Origin: Ctena decussata
Lineage: Eukaryota; Mollusca; Bivalvia; Lucinida; Lucinidae
Assembly (NCBI GenBank): GCA_963989385.1
Contig: OZ022498.1
Location: forward strand, 3,789,501 to 3,853,500
Direction: 5' to 3'
Length of the DNA stretch: 64,000 nt
The notes under the pieces were generated by a model. That model did not search any database, had not been told where the DNA came from, and worked only from the letters and a program-made list of their open reading frames with translations. Position 1 is the stretch's first letter; every line of letters begins with the position of its first letter. Positions 52,960-63,885 of the stretch are shown in pieces. The position numbers were made by a program, and so were the translations under genes.

Positions 52960-53339
52960 GTATTTTTGTATGAAAAGCATGCAAAGAGCTGTTGTTGTCA
53001 GCGCGGTGTAGGAGCCTGTGGCCATGTCAGATTTTGCATCTTCAGGATTTAAAGCATATTCTATTAGCTCTGGGCCCAATTGTTCAAAGCTTCCTTAGCT
53101 TAAAGAAATCATAATGACATCCATGATTTATTGCTACACATAAAATCAAGCACTGATATTTTTGCTGAATAATTATTTTCCCTTTTTATGCCTCCCATCT
53201 CAAAAGGGGTCAGCTCTTAAAGGAGGAGCAAATCCTTCTCCATTTGAAGAGCTGCCTTCTCCACAGTAGCAAACAGGAATTTATACTGTTCTCCTGTATA
53301 AAAGTGATGGAAAACATGGAGGTTAGTAAATCAGTATAA
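52960..53339. other. Unassigned sequence
   Basis: Contains GGGGTCAGCTCTTAAAGGAG (about 53206), similar to the palindrome at 2478-2545, but without its mirror half. No frame. Confidence 0.45.
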
Positions 53340-53573
53340 GAGCCGTGACATGAGAAAACCAACAAAGTGGTTGTGCACCCAATGCAGACTAAGATCAGCC
53401 TGGGTATCCGCCCAGTTTTGATCAGACTCTTCGCTAAGTACTTAAAAGGTAGCTAAGGGTCTAAGCTACCTCCACGCGGACAGCGAAGACTCTGATCAGA
53501 CTGGGCAGATGCCCAGGCTGATCTGAGTCTGCGCTGGGCGCACAACCACTTTGTTGGTTTTGTGTCACAGCTC
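53340..53573. mobile_element. MITE, palindromic family P1 (second copy)
   Basis: GAGCCGTGACATGAGAAAAC and CCAACAAAGTGG at the left are mirrored by CCACTTTGTTGG and GTGTCACAGCTC at the right. Internal TCTTCGCT/AGCGAAGA and GATCAG pairs match the copy at 1990-2212. Confidence 0.85.
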
Positions 53574-53608
53574 ATAACATTATTTATGGAAAGAGGCAGG
53601 GGGTGTTC

Positions 53609-54285
53609 AGGGCTCGAAATTTTTTTTTGAACGTACTTGTCCTGCAGGGCAAGTGCTTTCAAATTTGTACTCGTCCTTTCAAAAATCTACACATCCTTCT
53701 TGACTCGAACGTATTCTACTTTCACTTTCATTTTCACTCGGTTATTTCCTGTACTTTCCGTAGGTAATATGGTTTCGTCCCAATTCAGGATCGTACTGAG
53801 CGGTTTTGCCAAAGAGGTTTCGTTTATAAAGATTTCTGCACCGAAGTAGATTTTTTCTGCTTTATTCAAGAGAGGACGTGAAAATAATGTCCTATACAAC
53901 TATTTGAGTTGGATTATGCATTTGTAATCATATAGTTATAGAGCGTAAACAACTTAGGCGAAACATGTTGGTGCGAATCCTCATTGGGTCGATGTTCCAT
54001 ATGCGCAGGCGCACTGTTTATTTACAGTTTGCCATTTCTGTTTTCATTTTTTAGACAACACGATGCGGAAATCTATGGGATTTCATGCTTTTTGCGTTAC
54101 AGTCAATATTTGTTTGCTGTAATTTGACCGATTTGTAAAGTGCTTTTCCTGAATGCCATGATTAGACAATTTTCATTGAGGAAAAACATACTCATCCGGC
54201 AGGGCAAGTCAGTGAAAATTTCCACTCGTCCTTACCAACCATCTACTCGTAAATACGAGCGGACGAGTGTAAATTTTGAGCCTTG
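53609..54285. mobile_element. hAT-like element with 6-bp target duplication
   Basis: CAGGGCTCGAAATTTT is mirrored by TAAATTTTGAGCCTTG. GGTGTT lies outside each end (53603-53608, 54286-54291). GCAGGGCAAGT-CTCGTCC motifs occur inside both ends. 677 bp, no transposase. Ends of the CAGGGCTCGAAATT kind are typical of a widespread hAT group. Confidence 0.85.
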
Positions 54286-54373
54286 GGTGTTGATTAGAGG
54301 GACATTTATAAGGGTTAACACAGTAGTTTCTTTTTAGAATGGGTTTCTGGGATGATTGTATTCTTGATCTGTA

Positions 54374-54563
54374 GATAAGAGGGAGTATTTGATGATAATT
54401 AAGGATAATTTTTCTTATTTCTCATCACAAAACCATATATTGTGACCCCTCATCTGAACCGTCTCGTCTCGTCGAGACGGTTCAGATGAGGGGTCACAAC
54501 ATATGTTTTTATGCAGAATTAACTAAAATTATCCCTAATTATCACCAAATACTCCCTCTTATC
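54374..54563. mobile_element. TA-flanked foldback MITE
   Basis: GATAAGAGGGAGTATTTG is mirrored by CAAATACTCCCTCTTATC, and TA lies on each side. The arms pair over almost the full 190 bases, including GTGACCCCTCATCTGAACCG and its mirror. Confidence 0.85.
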
Positions 54564-54659
54564 TAGAGCTCTGTGTATGTCACACTTTGTTACCTCTGGA
54601 AATTTTCATGTCAGCCTGGCATCCACCATTGTGTTGACTCAAGCGTTTAAGACCATTTT

Positions 54660-56886
54660 TGTCGCACCTGCTTTAGCAAGGTGCGATATAGGAGTTCACT
54701 TGTCCGTCCGTACGTCAGTCATTCCGTCCGTCCGTACGTACGTCCGTCAACAATTACGTCGACCCTAGGCTTTCTAGCATTTAAGTCCATTTCTCGCAAG
54801 GTATGATACCTACAATCATCAAACCTGGCATAAAGCTTCTTCTTAGGATGTTCTTGAGGGCTGTTGCTCTTATTTTTACCCTTACCCTGTATTTTATGCT
54901 CTGCTGACTTTGTAAAACAGGCCACTAACAATTACGTCGACCCTAGCGTCGACCCTAGCATTTAAGTCCATTTCTCTCAAACTACGATACCTACAATCAT
55001 CAAACCTGGCATAAAGCTTCTTCTTAGAGTGTTCTTGAGGGCTGTTGCTCTTATTTATACCTTCACCTTTATTTTATGCTCTGCTGACTTTGTAAAACCG
55101 TCCCTCAACAATTACGTCAACCCTAGTGTTTAAGTAGATATCTCGCAAATTATGATACCTACAATCATCAAACCTGGCATAAAGCTTCTTCTAAGAATGT
55201 TTTCGAGGGCTATTGCTCTTATTTATACCTTGATCTATATTTCATGCTCTGCGGACTTAGTAAAATTTTATATTCAAAATTATGTCCACCCTAGTGTTTA
55301 AGTCCATTTCTCACGATTTATGATACCTAGAATCATCAAACCTGGCATCCAGTTTCTTCTTAGAATGTTCTTGAGGGCTGATGCAATTAATTTACCCTTT
55401 ACATATATTTCATGCTCTGCTGACTTCGCAAAATTTTAAACCCCAAAATATATATCGGCCCTGGCGCTTTAGTCCTTTCGTCTGAAAGTATGATACCTGT
55501 AGTCATCTGGCATAAAGTTTCTTCTTAGAATGTTCACGAGGGATGTTGCAGTTATTCCTACCCTTTGCCTATATTTCATGCTCTTCTTACTTAGTGAAAT
55601 TTTACATCCAAAATTGTGTTGACCCTAGCATTTTTGTCCATTTTTATGCCCCCGAAGGAACTTCGGGTGGCATATTAAAATCGCATTGCCGTCCGTCCGT
55701 CAGTCAGTCCATGCGTCCGTCCGTAACAAATCGTGTCTCAGCCATAACTTAAAAACTACTGAAGCAAATTTGATGAAACTGAAACTTCACAGAAAGATAG
55801 AGCAAATTGAGAAGGTGTGTCGCCCACAAGAGTTTGGTTCCTACGCTCAAGGTCAAGGTCACAATTGGGTCAAAGGTCAAATCATGTCTTAAATCGTGTC
55901 TCAGCTATAACTTATAAACTACTGAAGCAAATTTGATGAAACTGCACAGATATATAGAACACAATGAGAAGGTGTGTCGTGCAAAAGAGTTTGGTTCCCA
56001 CGCCCAAGGTCAAGGTCACTGTCAGGGGTTAGATGTCAAATAGTGTCTCTGTGATTACTTTAAAACTACATAACTGAATTTCATCAAATTTCACAGAAAT
56101 GTAATGAGTAATGAGAAGATTTGTCACATATAATGTCCATATTCCCAAACCCAAGGTCAAGGTCACTGTTGGGGCTTAGAGATCAATTAGTGTCTCTGCA
56201 TTTACTTTAAAACTACTTACTGAATTTCATCAAATTTCACGGAAATACAAAGCATGATGAGAAGGTTTGTCACACATAATATTTATATTCCCAAACCCTA
56301 GGTCAAGGTCACAAGCTGGGGTCAGATGGCTAATCATGTCTCAACAATTGCTCATAAATATACAAAAGCAAATTTCCTTAAACAGCACAGAAAGATGAAG
56401 CTTAATGAGAAGGTAAGACACACACAAGATATAGGCTTTCACACCCAAGTTCAAGGTCACAGTCTGAGGTCAAAGGTCGTTTCTCCCCAATTACTAAAAA
56501 GACTTCTGAAGCAAACTGTATTAAATTTCCTGAAATGGTAATACATAATGAGATGGTATGTCACAAACAAAATTTAGGTTCCTGTACCAAAGGTCAGGGC
56601 CATAATCAGGCCACATAGGTCAGATTATATCTCCAAACTGACTGGAGGCTGCTGAAGTGAATTTCATCAAACTTCACAGAAAGGTAAAGCATGATAAAAA
56701 GGCATCTCACTTGCAAGATTTGGGCTGCCTTGCCCAAGTTGAAGGTCACAGTCAGGGTCAAAGGTCAGTTTAAGGGGCCTTCGGGGGCATCTGTTACATT
56801 CTGTAACATTTCTTGTTCATAAAGTTCTTTTGTACTACTGTGGAAACGCAATGCAGGTGCGACATAGCATTCCGCGGAATTCTTGT
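54660..56886 (+). mobile_element. Helitron-like element, family F4, containing F5
   Basis: The 5' TGTCGCACCTGC (54660-54671) forms a hairpin with GCAAGGTGCGA and is followed by TTGTCCGTCCGTACGTC-type microsatellite. Five units of ~168-181 bp follow, sharing AATCATCAAACCTGGCATAA at about 54813, 54994, 55162 and 55331, with a shortened one near 55499. The 3' GCAGGTGCGACA (56853-56864) is the inverse complement, followed by the stem ATTCCGCGGAAT and TCTTGTTA. The sequence is interrupted between 55645 and 56816 by family F5. Confidence 0.8.
55646..56815 (+). mobile_element. Helitron-like element, family F5, nested in F4
   Basis: The 5' ATGCCCCCGAAGG (55646-55658) forms a hairpin with CTTCGGGTGGCAT, then GCCGTCCGTCCGTCAGTCAG. 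The core has about six ~150-bp units with CCCAAGGTCAAGGTCAC and AAATTTCACAGAAA-like phrases. The 3' CCTTCGGGGGCAT (56778-56790) is followed by the perfect stem-loop TGTTACATTCTGTAACA and TTCTTGTT. It is inserted between T-rich bases of F4 (TTTTT/ATGCC ... TTGTT/CAT), in keeping with Helentron-type T-T insertion. Confidence 0.85.
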
Positions 56887-57241
56887 TATCTAAATGTACC
56901 AGCTACAGTCATCAATTATTGCTTAGAATTTGTTCTTTAGCTGGTTTGCTGGACTACTGTATACCTTAATGTATGGTTGATGCTCTGTCGACTCTGGAAT
57001 TTTACATCCAGAAATGTTGTTCTTCCCAGTTTATAAATTCAGGTGTCATATTTTCATAAGCTCATCAGACCTTATACTTTCTTCTCACCATGATTAGATT
57101 GCAAGGCATGTGCCTCATAGCATTCTTTGAAATTCTTACTGTTGTTATCTCAGTGCATATTCAGACCCTCAATTTTCACAGTTTGCTTGACTGGATGGAT
57201 GAACACTCGCGATTTTACATCCTTTTCAACAGTATTTCGTT
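56887..57241. other. Unassigned sequence
   Basis: Partly resembles diverged F4 core (GTATGGTTGATGCTCTGTCG), but no boundary can be drawn. No gene. Confidence 0.4.
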
Positions 57242-57353
57242 ATGGGAGGGTGATTATGAAAGGCTGTATGCAATGGAACCCAGTTTATGGTTGGAAAGTT
57301 TTCCGCCTCCAGCAGGGCTTGAACCCTGGACAACTAGATCAGTAGGCCAGCAC
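57242..57353 (-). mobile_element. SINE-like sequence, minus strand
   Basis: On the minus strand, CCAGGGTTCAAGCCCTGCTG contains a B-box-like element, preceded by GGCCTACTGATCTAGTTG and followed by AAACTTTCCAACCATAAACTG. The same arrangement, with a consensus GGGTTCGATTCC B box, is at 62158-62285. The A box is not certain. Confidence 0.45.
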
Positions 57354-57357
57354 TTAA

Positions 57358-57897
57358 AGGTAGGTTCCTGTACTAGCAATAACAATTATGTCCACAAAAT
57401 CATTGCGTCTTTTTCTGAGCAGTATTGAATTCTCTTATATTTCTGAATTTGTTGCTCCTGAGAAACATCGTCAGATGTTGAAGAAAATAGTCGTTTTCCC
57501 TTTTGGTTCATTTTCTTTCGTTGGAATTCCAGTTCTAAAAATAACTACGTTTATTATGTCTATAAGTACGCGATTTCTGATGCCATTATCCAAAGGTCAA
57601 TTTTCCCTTGTCGTGAGCTCTCCTAGAGGTCCTGGCATGGTGGATGGGTTAAAACTATCCCAAAATGCAATGCAGCATGACCTCAGCTGCGTTATCTATT
57701 TTTGGCGCGAACTAAAAATAGCGCTAACTGGTGTGCGAAGCAGAGTTAGGAAATCCCTTGCAAAACAACTTTTCTAATATTTTTTTGATTTACACTTTTT
57801 AATGAAACTTATTCATTCCCTTTTATAAGTGCTTTCCAACAACTTGGATGAAAGATCATCAAAATTATGATGCATTCCAAAGTACAGGAACCTACCT
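57358..57897. mobile_element. TTAA-flanked TIR element
   Basis: AGGTAGGTTCCTGTACT is mirrored exactly by AGTACAGGAACCTACCT, with TTAA on both sides (57354-57357, 57898-57901). 540 bp. A 130-codon frame inside (57388-57777) shows no transposase motif. The TTAA target could mean piggyBac or Kolobok, and the end sequence does not decide. Confidence 0.8.
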
Positions 57898-57901
57898 TTA
57901 A

Positions 57902-58344
57902 CATATTGAGCTACCAGGGCTCTTGGACTGCACATGCAAGCATAATGTTTTGTCATCAGGCATGCTTTGCTTGCTAAAATTTATAGAGTACAGGCTGTAT
58001 CAGCCATGAACCAGCTCAATGACATTGCATAGTTCTTATCCAGGTTAATGACAGAATTTCTCAGATTTCTTTTTTTCAATAATGTGTAGGACAAATTTAA
58101 AGATCACGATGATTTCTTCAAAGTTTCCCATGATTTTTTTCATCCCTTAGACGTATTGTCTAATCTTTGAAGTTAATGATACCATAGTAAATTGCGAGCC
58201 GTACCTTAGTTACCATAAGTAGCTTGACATCATAGTCACTTGCTGTAATCATCCCAAAGGAGTAGGTTCACTAAGGCCTAAAATCGGCCCTGTAAAATCG
58301 TAAAATTTCAAACATGTCAAATCAGTGATTTGTTGTTACTTTTT
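57902..58344. other. Unassigned sequence
   Basis: No repeat, gene or inverted structure recognised between the TTAA-flanked element and F3 copy B. Confidence 0.45.
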
Positions 58345-59212
58345 ATCCCCCGACCGAAAGGTTCGGGGGATATAGCGATAAGCCTGGCGTCCGTCCGTCC
58401 GTCCGTCCGTCCGTCCGTCCGTCCGTCTGTCCGTCCGTCCGTCCGTCTGTCCGTCCGTAAACATTTTCTTGTCCGGTCCATATCTTGAATACCGTTTGGA
58501 ATATTTTCATAATACTTCACAGTTATGTAGAACAGGTCATGACAATGTGTCGCGTGCAAGAATGGTAACTCTTGCTTTTGTAATTTTTGAGTTATCTCCC
58601 CTTTGGTGAATTTTTGGCAGATTCGTGTCCGCTCTGTAACTTGAATACCCTTTGGAATATTTTCATGATACTTCACAGATATGTAGAACAGGTCATGACG
58701 ATGTGTCGCGAACAAGAATGACAACTCTTGCTTTCTTACTTTTTGAGTTATTTCCCCTTGATGGTTTTAGGTGTAAATTCATGTCCGCTCTATAACTTGC
58801 ATACCTTTTGAAATACTTTCATGATACTTCACAGATATGTAGAACAGGTCATGACGATGTGTCGCGAACAAGAATGACAACTCTTGCTTTCTTACTTTCT
58901 GAGTTATTTCCCCTTGATGATTTTAGGTGTAATTTCGTGTCCGCTCCATAACTTGAATACCCTTTGGAATATTTTCATGATACTTCATAGTTACGTAGAA
59001 CAGGTCATGCTGATGTGTCGAGAACAAGAATGACAACTCTTGCTTTCTAAGTTTTTGAGTTATTTCCCCTTCATTGTTTTAGGTGTGATTTCGTGTCCAC
59101 TCCATAACATGAATACCCTTTGAAATATTTTTATGATACTTCACAGATATTGAGATCAGATCATGACAGTTTGTCTCATACAAGAATGACAACTCTTGCT
59201 TTCATACTTTTC

Positions 59213-59255
<43 letters not shown>

Positions 59256-59628
59256 ACAAATTTTTTTTTTTTTTTTTTTTTTTCAGATTTGGATTCTTTG
59301 TCCAAATTCACTTACTAGAGAGCTCAAAATTAGATTTGTAGGGCTTGTACTTTAGAAGTTATTCACACATTTTGAAATGTTGAATGTAACATATGCAATA
59401 CATTGTCTACATGGTTGCTATTTGAGATTTTACCTCTTTTTAGCAATCTGGCATACTGTTTTGGTCTGAGTGTTAGATAATCATGCATCTGTTAAACAGA
59501 TATTCTCAATAAGGAGCATAAAAGAATGACAGTATACTATTTATATGTGTTTTGAAGGGCACTGTGTTTACCAAAGCACAAGGGGCCTTCGGTCGGGGGA
59601 TTTGCCATCTCCTCTGATGGCTATTTTT
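58345..59628 (+). mobile_element. Helitron-like element, family F3 copy B
   Basis: Identical subterminal repeats (ATCCCCCGACCGAA at 58345, TTCGGTCGGGGGAT at 59588-59601) and 3' stem-loop (59605-59622) to copy A. It has fewer core units (about five) and a TCCG microsatellite with TCTG interruptions. A 38-base C run (59218-59255) and a T run (about 59260-59283) sit where copy A has its C and A runs. Confidence 0.85.
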
Positions 59629-62157
59629 ATATGGGCAAACATAGAACTTCTATAAACCATATGAATTTTGACGCTATGGCCCTTCTCAAACTTGTCTTAG
59701 GGGCATAAAGTAGCATGGGGTAACACAATTTTGCGATTTTTCGCACTTTCTCGTATGTTTGACCAAATGGTACATATAGAGCCCAACCTTGTAACATCAC
59801 GATTTTTTGACAGTCAATGCCGCTGAAGATGGCAAATCATGTGGCAAAACGAGAAAATGTTACAAGGGTGGGCTCGATGTGAGAAAAAGAAATTACTTGA
59901 AAAATATTCGCTAACCCAGCAAATACGTAACGTCATAAGCGGCGGGAAAAGGCGATGTTGTTTTCTTGACGTCACGAGTTTGCTGACCATGCACCTGTAA
60001 ATGTTAATGAAGAAAGAGAGAACTTTTGCAACAAGCAACGGTAAATCTACACAAAAGATGTAAACAGTACTAGAATCCAGAGTTTTAGGCGAGGATTAAA
60101 AAGGAAATTCATCTAGCATACGAGTATTTATATTTTAGGTCGGTAGGCGCGATTCCTCTTCTGGCGCGAAGTCTGATGCACATTCTGGTGTTCAGAGCAG
60201 TTGTCTATGATCCTTAATATATTTGTACAGAACTTGTTTCTTATGTACTATGTTATTTTAAAGTGGACAGGGATAAACATTCGGTAATTTAAGTGTCACA
60301 AGTTTAGCTTTTGAAAAAGCTTGAGAGGTTATCCCATAGCAATGAATCTATGAAGTAGAAAATTGGCCGCTATACAAGTTAATTTTATTGTATTCTTGGA
60401 CTTTGTTGAATCTGTAGGTAAGGGGCGAGTTTGACAGCTTTTTCATTTTGTCTAGTGATTGCTTGTAACAGGTGAGTTTCAGTGCTATTAACTTTTGTTA
60501 GGTGACCTGTACTGTTTAGTGACAGCTCATCCTAAGTGGAACGTACTCTCTGGTTATTGCTTGTATTAGGTGAGATGCTTGTAGTATGTGAGATGAAGTG
60601 TCAGGACAAGTTTTATAGCTCTTGCCTTTGCGATGCTTGGAGGGGCCCTGCAGCTGGGTGCGCCAAAATGTGGAAGTAAATACCGGAAAATAGTGAGGCC
60701 CGCATATAGCGAAACGAAACGGTGCATAATCGAGTACAACTTGTTATTGATCTGTACTCTTAGGTGACAACTCTTGGTACATGTAGCTGAACTGACCTCT
60801 ACCGATCTCACAGTAACGTTTACCTAACTCTTCTGACAGGCCAAAAATGACGCACGCGGAGAAAAACCACCTGGCCTTCCACAAGCAGAACTTATCTTTC
60901 TCAAATACGTATACGTACTGGACTCGAGCCCATACAAGTGAGAGGTCTGTGATCATAAAGCAAATGCGTCAGACCTTTCGGCCCACTGACGTCCCTTTAC
61001 CATGGTTTCATCGCTGACAGTCCCTACGCCCTCGCCTCCTAATTGTTAATCTGTGTGGACAATGAGACAACACGTTAAGTCGAAAACGTTATGTGAAAGT
61101 AACGTCGGTTTATTTACGTCTCAGCCTTTTTCTGACTTCAAACAAAGAACCTGCTGACGTCAAATTAGCGACAGCATCTGATTCTAATACGGAAAATGAA
61201 GAAAATGAAATAACGCTGTAAAACCAGACAAGAAAGAAAGAATGTTATGTTCTGTCGATGTGTGACAAGAAACCTAAGGTAATTATAGAATAAATGTTCT
61301 ATGCCACATACGCAGGCACACTCACATAAACATACTATATAGCTAAAGGCCTGCTACATGTACTTCCGTCTGACTGTTTGTTTGTCCTGTAGAGATTCTT
61401 ACGGCAAGGTACATGCTCGAGGATCTCACGACAAAAAATATAATAAAAGAATAAACATGCTGAACTGTTCGTATGCATACACGCCGGACTCAGTGTTCGA
61501 ACCTACTACACTTATCTTTGAACACATTAATTTTTGGAAAAAATGCAGACAGGCTCTGCATAGTTTATCAGTGCATTCTTCAGTGCTATAGGAGCGGTAT
61601 AGATCTACTAGGGAAAAATTGTGTTCGGCAACTAAATGTTTAATAACATTTTGAGACTGCATAGTACCATACCGTCAGTCGCTAAATCGTCTGTAAAGAA
61701 TCTAATAGATCTAGGTATTTACACTTGTCCGCAGTTACAGATTTAACAGTGTGTTTAAGTCTGCTTCCAACAGTCCTTCACATTACTCGTAAAAAACAGA
61801 AACAAAATGGGTCAACGCAAACACCGATTCTCTAAGAATTCTTGTGTATTTTAGAAAAAAAAGTTTAATTACCCTGAGCTCAGGGAAACGTTCAGCTGGA
61901 ACCGTGGGATTTTTTAAATAGAAAATGGCTTCATTGGGTCAATTTTGTAGGGTAAAATATATAAACCACCAAACACTAAAGATCGAAATGAGTCCACTTT
62001 GTTCCTAACTTTCAATTTGCCGACGGCCTTTTCGAGAATCAAAATGCCCACTCCGCCATTTCATTGGATGCGAGCGACGTCAAACTATCCGTAACTATTT
62101 TTTTTTCATAGCAGGTGCCCTTGTCGATAAAAAAAACTATCGTGTTTACCGTAAACA
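59629..62157. other. Mostly unassigned sequence
   Basis: A hairpin pairs GAGCCCAACCTTGTAACAT (about 59780) with ATGTTACAAGGGTGGGCTC (about 59857). Near 60910-61015 the minus strand has a tRNA-like GGGCTCGAGTCC B box and a possible A box (GTGGGCCGAAAGG), too weak to call. No coding frame with a domain, no array and no terminal repeats were found in the rest. Confidence 0.45.
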
Positions 62158-62285
62158 TAATGAAAGCTGTATGCAATGAGAGCTCATTCACGGTTGAAAA
62201 TATTCCGGCATCCAGCAGGAATCGAACCCGATTCACTAGCTTTGCAGGCCAGCGTTTAAAGTCTCCAGATAAGAGTCCTATCAGT
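62158..62285 (-). mobile_element. SINE-like sequence, minus strand (second copy)
   Basis: On the minus strand ATCGGGTTCGATTCCTGCTG holds a consensus B box, preceded by GCTGGCCTGCAAAGCTAGTG and followed by ATTTTCAACCGTGAATGAGC. Its counterpart is 57242-57353. Confidence 0.5.
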
Positions 62286-62963
62286 GGTAAAAACGCCTAA
62301 ACTCAAATCGTTGTAAAAGACGGTTCAGCCTTCCCGTTTGGCGATCAAATATGGGCCCCATTATATTGAGTCATATGACTGGCGAAACGTAGAGAAAACA
62401 AGTTTTGAAAAATAACAAATCGCTCCACAATTATAATTTCCTGTTCTGGTTTCCCTAGCAATGCTACATACATATAGGCGGGATAGTGATTGGTACTCCA
62501 CGCCTGTACATTGTATTACCATTTTATTTAACTTAATGAAATCGAAAGTAGGTCATTTTATTTGCCAACTACAAATGACCCAAATAAGTTTTCAAGCCCT
62601 TTTTATGTGAAACTTAAGGATGTTTTAATTGTTTGAAAAGCTGGCTAATAACGGTCATTTACACTGACGAAACTATATTGAGAAGCTTGCAGCGAAACCT
62701 CAAGATAAAAATTTTCACGCTGATACAGCAATGGGGTCTTTAATCTAATTGAGCTCCCGGGAAACATATTAGTACAAAGCAATCTGTATTGCGATGTATG
62801 GTTGAAGACCCGTAGTTATATAAATTTAGAGCTGAATTATGCCTGAAAATGGCAATAGAAAGAATACCATCTCTATTGTATTAGTTTTGTTATTAATTTC
62901 TTTTCAACTCCATCAGAATACAACACCATTTATGAAACAATTTTGATACTGGCATTAATGTAT
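62286..62963. other. Unassigned sequence
   Basis: No repeat or coding frame recognised. Confidence 0.45.
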
Positions 62964-63013
62964 GCAGTGCAGCAGCTCTTTGCCTAGGTATATTAGATGT
63001 GGCGGTACCTTCG

Positions 63014-63138
63014 GCTGTCTCTGCATGATCTGTGCAGAGACAGCCACATATCATGCAGAGACAGCCACAGATCATGCAGAGACAGCCACAGATCATGCAC
63101 AGACAGCCACAGATCATGCACAGACAGTCACAGATCAA
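63014..63138 (+). repeat. 21-bp minisatellite
   Basis: About five units of CATGCAGAGACAGCCACAGA-type sequence (21 bp, later units with CACAGACAG), preceded by one inverted unit (GGCTGTCTCTGCATGATCTG). Because 21 is a multiple of three, frames through it on both strands give artificial heptapeptide repeats. It is not a gene. Confidence 0.9.
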
Positions 63139-63248
63139 CAGACAGAAGAAGAGCTGAACATAGAGGCCCTAGCCTTGCGTTCAGAATCAACCTAAGTAAA
63201 CCTAAGTAAGCAATATAATATCATAGCTGAAAAACTTCAATCTTGCTT

Positions 63249-63257
63249 AGAGATAGT

Positions 63258-63288
<31 letters not shown>

Positions 63289-63298
63289 TATTATCATT
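63249..63298. repeat. (TTA)n microsatellite
   Basis: About fifteen ATT/TTA units with a few interruptions. Confidence 0.9.
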
Positions 63299-63813
63299 AT
63301 ATTGCATTTTGCCCGAAAAACAAAACATACACAAGAGAATTATAAGCGCTTAACAGAATTTGATAGAGTGGCAAAAATCGGAACTCTACAATTTGTATTA
63401 TTACATGTAATACCATCATGCAAGCCAAACACGGGGACCAATAGAAAAAAAATTACAGGTGCGTAAGAGCACCCGGAGAGATACAGCCACATCTAAAATA
63501 CCTAGGCAAAGAGCTGTAGCACTGCAAATAAGAAACGTTCAGGACAAGATTATAACGTCGTTAACGTCATAAAATCATCAAATACGTCACATGGGGTATG
63601 GTCCGTTTGTGACGTCACAAATGAGTTTTTAAGACGACAGACTTTTAAAAAATTCATTTTCAGTCACAGGAAACATAACTGTACAATATATACAAATTTC
63701 ATTAATTTCTGAGATAGTGCCGATTTTGACCCTTTGTGAACCTACTCCTTTCAAGAAAATAATGCTGTGGTATTCTGCGATTTTTGCTGGAAATTGAAAT
63801 ATCTGGCAGCTTT

Positions 63814-63885
63814 GGCAAACAGTGTAGATCCTGATCAGACTGCTCCGATTGGAGCAGTCTGATCAGGATCTGCACTGTTTGGGCA
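63814..63885. mobile_element. Palindromic hairpin, GATCAGACTGCTCC family
   Basis: TGGCAAACAGTGTAGATCCT and CAGTGCAGATCCTGATCAGA-type arms pair almost perfectly around GCTCCGATTGGAGC. Same core as 7879-7945, 19000-19070, 19713-19783 and the decayed copy near 46090. The TA-flanked ends of the 7842-8055 element are not obvious here. Confidence 0.8.

Larger units (their letters stand above)
62964..63525. repeat. Long inverted repeat enclosing a minisatellite
   Basis: Arms 62964-63003 and 63486-63525 are nearly perfect mirrors over 40 bases (GCAGTGCAGCAGCTCTTTGC ... GCAAAGAGCTGTAGCACTGC). Ends beginning CAGTG would suit a hAT-like element, but no flanking duplication is found. Inside are a 21-bp minisatellite and a TTA microsatellite. 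Confidence 0.7.

Noticed and set aside
57388..57777. 130-codon frame as a transposase
   Set aside because: No acidic catalytic spacing or DNA-binding motif is visible, and the element is only 540 bp.
60910..61015. tRNA-like sequence on the minus strand
   Set aside because: B box is plausible, but the anticodon stem and acceptor stem do not pair convincingly. Kept only as a note.
62893..63195. Frames with heptapeptide repeats on both strands
   Set aside because: Produced by the 21-bp minisatellite, whose unit length is a multiple of three. Open on both strands for that reason only.
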